This document shows, piece after piece, positions 6,627 through 11,578 of a stretch of 11,578 nucleotides of DNA; the first letter of the stretch is position 1, and each line of letters begins with the position of its first letter. The notes beneath the pieces were generated by a model. That model searched no databases, was not told where the DNA came from, and worked only from the letters and a program-made list of their open reading frames with translations. The DNA is taken from the NCBI GenBank assembly GCA_947464515.1, contig CANHXF010000026.1:1-11578 (forward strand), in the 5' to 3' direction. This stretch comes from Flavobacteriales bacterium. Its GTDB lineage: Bacteria; Bacteroidota; Bacteroidia; NS11-12g; UBA955. Position numbers and translations under genes: made by a program.

Positions 6627-9600
6627 ATGGCCGACAAAAAACTCCATATCTCCAGTTTATTTTCACCAACAACCCCCAACATCAAATTTTCTCGAATTAC
6701 ATCAATATGCCTTCTTTGGCTATTCTTCTTTGCCCCTATTCCAACAGTCAGAGGTCAAATCGCCAATGATCCTCAAAAGAATGATGCAAGCCAAGGAGCC
6801 ATCGACAATAGCCCGATACCCAATACCCAATATCAATCACAGTCATGGGGAAATTCTAACACATCAATTACCACAGCCACCAACGATTTTCAACTTCCAT
6901 CAAACCCACACTACTGGAAAAATAAAAAACCCTACGAGGGATATTGGCAACAAGATGTTTATTATCAAATCAAAGCAATCCTAAACGACACGCAAGAACT
7001 CATCAACGGTTCGGAGAAGCTCACCTATACCAACAACAGCCCGAACACCCTCCATCAAGCTTTCTTTCACCTATATCAAAATGCCGTTCAACCCGGAAGC
7101 CTCGTGGATGAATTGTATCGCATCAACAAAACCAAAGTCGCTTTCGGCCAATACGAAGCACAACAACTCGGAACCATCGTACATTCCGTAGTAATCAACG
7201 GTCAATCCATCCCCTTTTCCATCCAAAATACTCTCCTAAAAATCGACCTTCCCCAACCGCTAAAGAGTGGCGAAAGTTTAGATTTCTATATCGATTTCAC
7301 TACCTACTTTGACCGAGGAAGCGTACGCCGCAGAATGAAAGTGTACGACCACCATGGCTATAAACACTTTAATGGGGTCCATTGGTATCCAAGGATATGT
7401 GTCTACGATAGAAAATTCACCTGGGAAACAGATCAACACGTTGAAAAAGAATTTTATGGCGACTATGGTGCTTTTGATGTGGAATTAGACCTGCCCAATC
7501 ATTACATCGTGGAAGCCACCGGCCTGCTTCAAAACAAAGCCGAAGCCATGCCAACCGCCCTGAGAAAGCAGATTGATATTTCGAACTTCAAAGAAACACC
7601 CATCGGATCTCAACCCTCCGTCATTATCCCCGCAACCGGAAAACGCAAGCGCTGGCAGTTTCATGCCAATAATGTCCACGATTTCGCTTGGACCGCCGAT
7701 CCCACTTATCGCATAGGTGAAGTAGAATGGAAAGGCGTAAAATGCGTCGCCATCGCCCAAGAAAATAACGCAGCCGGATGGCAACAAACCGCCCAGTTTA
7801 CCGCCAAAATCATCGCTACCTATAGTAGAGATTTCGGCATGTACGATTACCCAAAAATCGTTTGTGCAGATGCCGCAGATGGTATGGAATACCCCATGAT
7901 TACCATGGACGGAGGTCAGTACCCAAGCCACCAAAGCCTCATCGCACACGAAGTAGGTCACAACTGGTTCTTTGGGATGATAGGGTCCAACGAAACATAT
8001 CGCGCCGCCCTCGACGAAGGATTTACCCAATTCCTTACCGCTTGGTGCATGCGCAAACTCACCAAAGAAAATCAACCCGAACTCAAACGCGCCTTTTCCG
8101 GATATATGGAAGATGCCATCGACGGGACCGACGAAAGTCTAGAAACGCATAGCAATGAATTTCATTCAGCAACTGGACATGGTGGTGGCTATAAACACGT
8201 GTATTATAAAACGGCTTCGATGCTTTATAACCTGCAGTATACCCTCGGCGATTCGGTGTTTCTGCGAGCAATGAAAGACTATGTAAGTCAATGGAAATTC
8301 TGTCACCCTTACATCGATGATTTTAGAAATACGATGACCCAAAGCGCGCAAACCGACCTAAACACCTTCTTCGATCAGTGGTTTATTTCCACCAAAGCCG
8401 CCGACTATGGCATCAAAAAAATTACGCCTCTGAGACCAAAATCCAATCGCTACCGTGTTACTATCGCAAGAAACGGAGATATGGTCATGCCCGTGGATAT
8501 CGATTTTTTAATCCGCCCCAGTGATGCGCCAAAAACCGCCAAAATGCCCAAAAACTCTAAAGCGATCTTGGCCAGCGATGTTTTTTACTCCATTACAATC
8601 CCTGTGAATCAATACCAAAAACCCGGTAGATATAACCTTAGGCCTTGGATTGGTTGGGATAAGCTGAGGACCACTTATACCTTCGACATCGACATGCCCG
8701 TGGAGGGAGAGTTACGTCAGGTTTGGTTGGATCGAAGTGGTAGATTGGCCGACATCAATCGGACCGACAATGTGTGGAAGAATCGAAACGAATGGAGATG
8801 GGATCTTGGAAACGGCGCAAATACGAGCTACTTAGGTGTATACCAATGGAAAGGTCGTCCAGATGTAAGAATTAACGGAGCCAGTGGTCTTCTCGTTGGA
8901 GGAATCATCGATGGTCAGTATGCAGGCAGAAAAAAGCAATTTGAACTTGGTGCTTGGGCAAAAACCGGCGTCGGGTCAAAGTATAGCAATCCATCTACCG
9001 CCTTCAATTACCGGATGTCGTTCGCACACCAAACCCGAGGTGCCGGAACCTATTTCTTCAAATCTCTTTTGTACAACGAAATCAACAGCAATGAAATGGG
9101 TTGGTTTGATCAGGCAGGGAAAACCACCTACGGTATTTCTGGCAAAATGAGTCGGCGATATTATACCCAATTAAATTCCCAGAATCGCAATAATTCCCTT
9201 TACAACCCATGGGATTCAGTGGGTGTTTTGAGCGGCAAAGACCCATATTTCCCGCAACAAAGCGCATTAAACGGATATTTACCCACCGCCAACCGCTGGA
9301 GTTATTTGAGCAATATTCACCTCGATCTTTTCGTTCAGCAAGCTTATGCCGGATGGGGCAGATCGGGTAATGTTCGATGCGATGTTCGATTGTCATCACC
9401 ATGGAGTGAAACACAATATGGTTTTGTTCAAATGGAATGGAAACACTATCAACCCATCGGAAAGACAAATTTGCGCATACGCACCGTGGGCTATTATGGC
9501 GGTGGCTCTAACCCAACACCCGAATCCGTTTTATACGCAGCAAACGCCAATCCCGAAGAATCATTTAACAATGACATTTACAGAGATTTTGGCATGATCA

Positions 9601-10121
9601 ATTGGAATGCGAATCAGTCAAGCAGAAGCGCCGTCAGCCAATCTATTCAAGTCAATGGCGGACTAAACTTAAGAGGATTCGATAATTACAGCATCCCTAA
9701 GTCAGTAAAGCAAGCCGATGGCTCCGATACGATTCTCGCCTTTTTCCGAGGCAATCAAGGTGCCGCCATTAACGCCAATTGGGATATCACAGCATTATTT
9801 AAATGGGTGCCCAAGGTAAAAATCATTGCCGTAAACCCTTACTTCTTTGGAGATGCGGGTTGCATCGGTATGCCATTAACGAGCAAAAATTCTGTGAGTG
9901 AGCAGATAACCAAGTCGGTGTACAGCGGTCTTCTCGCCGATGCAGGTTTTGGAGCGAATGTGAACCTAAAAAACTTCAACGTCCTATTCAAGAATAAAGC
10001 CATGCGCGGAAGCAAGCCATTGAATATGAAGGTGGAGTTCCCAATATGGAGAAACGCAGTTCAACCCGGCGATGACTATCTCAATTTCCGCATGCGACTG
10101 AGCGTAGGAACGGTGTTTTAG
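6627..10121 (+). CDS. M1-family zinc metallopeptidase fused to C-terminal outer-membrane-type beta-barrel
   Basis: This 1164-residue protein is about twice the length of a simple three-domain M1 peptidase. A basic n-region leads into a signal segment (residues ~24-43, ICLLWLFFFAPIP, ending VRG-Q). The M1 N-terminal beta-domain starts near 108. The catalytic domain carries G419-M-E-Y422 in the substrate-recognition position, the zinc motif H441-E-V-G-H445, third ligand E464 (18 residues on, in LDEG) and likely catalytic Y526 (YYK). An Ig-like domain spans ~605-700. Residues ~745-1164 are strongly beta, rich in Gly and aromatics, and contain L1015-R-G-F1018, FFGDAG (1073-1078) and a final Phe, all reminiscent of Omp85 barrels. 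Inference: a peptidase tethered to the outer membrane by its own barrel. ATG 6627 is chosen because the in-frame TTG at 6564 lies upstream of the terminator. The M1 call is firm; the barrel type is tentative. Confidence 0.88.
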   Translation: MADKKLHISSLFSPTTPNIKFSRITSICLLWLFFFAPIPTVRGQIANDPQKNDASQGAIDNSPIPNTQYQSQSWGNSNTSITTATNDFQLPSNPHYWKNKKPYEGYWQQDVYYQIKAILNDTQELINGSEKLTYTNNSPNTLHQAFFHLYQNAVQPGSLVDELYRINKTKVAFGQYEAQQLGTIVHSVVINGQSIPFSIQNTLLKIDLPQPLKSGESLDFYIDFTTYFDRGSVRRRMKVYDHHGYKHFNGVHWYPRICVYDRKFTWETDQHVEKEFYGDYGAFDVELDLPNHYIVEATGLLQNKAEAMPTALRKQIDISNFKETPIGSQPSVIIPATGKRKRWQFHANNVHDFAWTADPTYRIGEVEWKGVKCVAIAQENNAAGWQQTAQFTAKIIATYSRDFGMYDYPKIVCADAADGMEYPMITMDGGQYPSHQSLIAHEVGHNWFFGMIGSNETYRAALDEGFTQFLTAWCMRKLTKENQPELKRAFSGYMEDAIDGTDESLETHSNEFHSATGHGGGYKHVYYKTASMLYNLQYTLGDSVFLRAMKDYVSQWKFCHPYIDDFRNTMTQSAQTDLNTFFDQWFISTKAADYGIKKITPLRPKSNRYRVTIARNGDMVMPVDIDFLIRPSDAPKTAKMPKNSKAILASDVFYSITIPVNQYQKPGRYNLRPWIGWDKLRTTYTFDIDMPVEGELRQVWLDRSGRLADINRTDNVWKNRNEWRWDLGNGANTSYLGVYQWKGRPDVRINGASGLLVGGIIDGQYAGRKKQFELGAWAKTGVGSKYSNPSTAFNYRMSFAHQTRGAGTYFFKSLLYNEINSNEMGWFDQAGKTTYGISGKMSRRYYTQLNSQNRNNSLYNPWDSVGVLSGKDPYFPQQSALNGYLPTANRWSYLSNIHLDLFVQQAYAGWGRSGNVRCDVRLSSPWSETQYGFVQMEWKHYQPIGKTNLRIRTVGYYGGGSNPTPESVLYAANANPEESFNNDIYRDFGMINWNANQSSRSAVSQSIQVNGGLNLRGFDNYSIPKSVKQADGSDTILAFFRGNQGAAINANWDITALFKWVPKVKIIAVNPYFFGDAGCIGMPLTSKNSVSEQITKSVYSGLLADAGFGANVNLKNFNVLFKNKAMRGSKPLNMKVEFPIWRNAVQPGDDYLNFRMRLSVGTVF

Positions 10122-10131
10122 CAATTTAAAC

Positions 10132-10139
10132 TACCTTTG
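10132..10139 (+). promoter_or_regulatory. Candidate -7 box (TACCTTTG) next to a GTG start
   Basis: TACCTTTG matches TAnnTTTG exactly and lies in the 23-base gap between the M1 stop and the GTG at 10145, ending 5 bases before that start. No -33 TTG is evident. No terminator separates this gene from the M1 gene, so read-through is also possible. Confidence 0.5.
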
Positions 10140-10144
10140 CCACT

Positions 10145-10876
10145 GTGAATATTTTATGGTCTCATACACTTCCCAGTCCCTCACCCTGTGAGCAGGTTTG
10201 GGGTGTTTACCACGATGATACCGTTCATTATTTAAAATTGGGACCAAACAATACAGCCCTAGGATACGAAATTGTTAAACATCCTAATCAACTGGAAGAC
10301 AATGTGATATGGGTAGATTTGGAAGGTGGGTTTCAATTGTTGCCGACCCTATTTTCCGAAACGGCAATTCCTGGAATGATGCAACCCATCAAACGAAACA
10401 TCCAAAATCAAATGACGTTGGCTTTTGAACCCAAGCCTAAGCATCAACCCTTAAAGCCTTCACAATCCAAATTGCACATAGCCGAAGGATTATTGGCCCT
10501 ATCAAAACAATTTGCCACTGCTGCGGAATACTCCTCTTATCTGTGGTTCCACGACCAAACGGCGATTGTGATTGCATATAAAAATGGCGACATCTGTTTT
10601 GCGAATTCTTTCCCTAGCAGCAACATTCAAGAACACCTCTATTTCGGTTTACTGCCATTTCACGATAGTAAACTAAAACAAGACCAATTCGCACTCACCG
10701 TGCATTGTGATCATTCTCAAATTGTCGCCGCGCAACAAACCATGCACAAGTTTGTGCCTCAAGTTCAAGTTTCAACGCCACAATTTCCTTGGTCAAATAC
10801 CGAAGTTCCCCCGCTATTGCACATCGTTGCACCGCTAATTAAACTTTCCACATGCGCATCACCGGTGGCGAATTAA
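10145..10876 (+). CDS. DUF3822 family protein
   Basis: This 243-residue protein is slightly shorter than the usual ~260-270. The start is GTG; the nearby ATG at 10155 is out of frame. There is no signal peptide, so it should be cytosolic. The C-terminal half shows the family pattern: SYLWFHDQTAIVIAYKNGD, then CFANSFPSSNIQEHLYFGLL, then a KLKQDQFALTV strand. This resembles the 'yN-x-F ... D-x-x-Y-x-x-L ... L-x-x-D' block of DUF3822. I recall that a Bacteroides member has an actin-like ATPase fold, but I see no clear nucleotide-binding motif here, so no activity is assigned. It overlaps rsmD by 25 bases (10852-10876), which implies cotranslation. A place next to rsmD is common for this family in Bacteroidota and hints at a housekeeping role. 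Confidence 0.8.
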   Translation: MNILWSHTLPSPSPCEQVWGVYHDDTVHYLKLGPNNTALGYEIVKHPNQLEDNVIWVDLEGGFQLLPTLFSETAIPGMMQPIKRNIQNQMTLAFEPKPKHQPLKPSQSKLHIAEGLLALSKQFATAAEYSSYLWFHDQTAIVIAYKNGDICFANSFPSSNIQEHLYFGLLPFHDSKLKQDQFALTVHCDHSQIVAAQQTMHKFVPQVQVSTPQFPWSNTEVPPLLHIVAPLIKLSTCASPVAN

Positions 10877-11394
10877 CCAGCAGAATCATCCCTGCCCAGT
10901 TTGCCAACCACGTTAGACCCTCAACGGATCGAGTGCGAGAGTCGTTGTTTAATACCCTCAACCACCAAAAGGGAATCGCTGAAACCCAAATATTGGATCT
11001 ATTCTCCGGTTCCGGAATTATCGCATTGGAATTTCTATCGCGCGGGGCGAACAATGTCTTTAGCATCGACAAGGACAAGAAAAATATCACGCATCAAAAA
11101 GCCATCCAAAAAAGTTGGCAGCTCAACCAATGGCACGTTATTTTCGGCGATGCCCTTACACCCCAAAAATCGATTGAAAAGTTAGGCCTGGCCATGCCCG
11201 CATTTGATATCATTTTTGCCGATCCACCGTATGATATGCCCGACATTCAAGGCCTAGTTTCCATTTTGATGCCCCTTCTCGCTGATCAAGGCTGGTTGAT
11301 CATTGAACACAAACCCCAACTGGTATTTGCTGAGCAGGAATTATTGAAAAAGGAATATGGCAGTACCACAATGACTATATTCGCAAAAGAATAA
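10852..11394 (+). CDS. rsmD: 16S rRNA (guanine(966)-N(2))-methyltransferase RsmD
   Basis: RsmD methylates G966 of 16S rRNA (E. coli numbering) using S-adenosylmethionine, acting on the small-subunit precursor. The 180-residue protein has the full family layout: N-terminal RITGGELTSR, the RPSTDRVRESLFN motif (residues 22-34), SAM-binding motif I D49-L-F-S-G-S-G55 with the following ALEFLSRGA, acidic D73 after strand 2, and the catalytic D124-P-P-Y127. Length is normal and no key residue is missing. The start at ATG 10852 puts RITGG at the N-terminus as in homologues, and lies inside the end of the DUF3822 gene. coaD follows 46 bases later, and the rsmD-coaD pairing is widespread in bacteria. 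No separate promoter is seen before rsmD. Confidence 0.95.
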   Translation: MRITGGELTSRIIPAQFANHVRPSTDRVRESLFNTLNHQKGIAETQILDLFSGSGIIALEFLSRGANNVFSIDKDKKNITHQKAIQKSWQLNQWHVIFGDALTPQKSIEKLGLAMPAFDIIFADPPYDMPDIQGLVSILMPLLADQGWLIIEHKPQLVFAEQELLKKEYGSTTMTIFAKE

Positions 11395-11440
11395 TCGCAA
11401 AACACCTCGATTTCTGATATACCCAATTAACCCAAACGCC

Positions 11441-11578
11441 ATGAGCAAGATTGCCGTTTTTCCCGGAACCTTTGACCCAATCACCGTTGGACACGTTGAT
11501 ATCATCAATCGCGCGAGCAATATGTTCGACAAAATCATCGTCGCCGTGGGTGTCAATACCAAAAAAACGACCCTTTTC
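11441..11578 (+). CDS. coaD: Phosphopantetheine adenylyltransferase CoaD, 3' end outside window
   Basis: Only the first 46 codons are present. They give the characteristic CoaD N-terminus: KIAVFPGTFDPIT, the nucleotidyltransferase T15-V-G-H18 motif that binds ATP, DIINRAS, then FDKIIVAVGVNTKK. CoaD transfers AMP from ATP to 4'-phosphopantetheine to form dephospho-CoA, the penultimate step of coenzyme A synthesis, in the cytosol. It sits 46 bases after rsmD with no terminator or clear promoter between them, so it is probably part of the same transcript. The start follows from alignment of the FPGTFDP block close to the N-terminus. Confidence 0.96.
   Translation, partial: MSKIAVFPGTFDPITVGHVDIINRASNMFDKIIVAVGVNTKKTTLF

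Noticed and set aside
7485..8075. Reverse-strand open frame of 196 codons inside the M1 gene
   Set aside because: It lies opposite the conserved catalytic domain, which dictates the sequence, and its own translation shows no recognisable family.
1..11578. Mobile element, phage, CRISPR or defence island
   Set aside because: No transposase, integrase, terminal repeats, spacer arrays or defence domains are seen. Genes are co-directional core and envelope genes with tight spacing.

Overview
The window looks like chromosome of a Bacteroidota bacterium. The evidence is its gene families (DUF4292, DUF3822, an OmpA protein with thrombospondin type 3 repeats, a Bacteroidota-type EnvC), the lack of obvious Shine-Dalgarno sequences, and several TAnnTTTG-like -7 promoter boxes typical of that phylum. 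All ten genes lie on the + strand. Gaps between them are short (longest 134 bases, 4791-4924). I see no tRNA, rRNA, CRISPR array, insertion sequence or phage gene. This is ordinary, compact, envelope-rich core chromosome rather than a mobile island.

Layout. (1) 2-3437: a three-gene, translationally coupled cassette of a TPR protein (5' end outside the window), a DUF4292 exported protein and an EnvC-like murein hydrolase activator, joined by two 4-base ATGA overlaps. (2) 3472-4790: a 3-hydroxyacyl-CoA dehydrogenase coupled, again by ATGA, to a small lipoprotein with a degenerate Rieske-like pattern. (3) 4925-6556: a monocistronic OmpA-family protein with its own promoter region, five 81-bp repeats and a strong intrinsic terminator. 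(4) 6627-10121: a very long M1-family metallopeptidase whose last ~420 residues look like an outer-membrane beta-barrel with Omp85-like signatures. (5) 10145-end: DUF3822 protein, rsmD (16S rRNA m2G966 methyltransferase) and the start of coaD (phosphopantetheine adenylyltransferase), which runs off the window.

How they fit together. Genes 1-3, 5, 6 and 7 are predicted or likely to act at the cell envelope: amidase activation, possible lipid or lipoprotein handling, a surface or periplasmic lipoprotein, an OmpA-type anchor between outer membrane and peptidoglycan, and a peptidase apparently tethered by its own barrel. Genes 4, 9 and 10 are metabolism and housekeeping.

The points most worth following up are the M1 peptidase/beta-barrel fusion, the Rieske-like lipoprotein whose metal ligands are substituted, and three genes whose start codon sits only 4-5 bases after a TAnnTT(T/C)G box, which suggests leaderless mRNAs. 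I found no clear sign of a wholly new multi-gene system.
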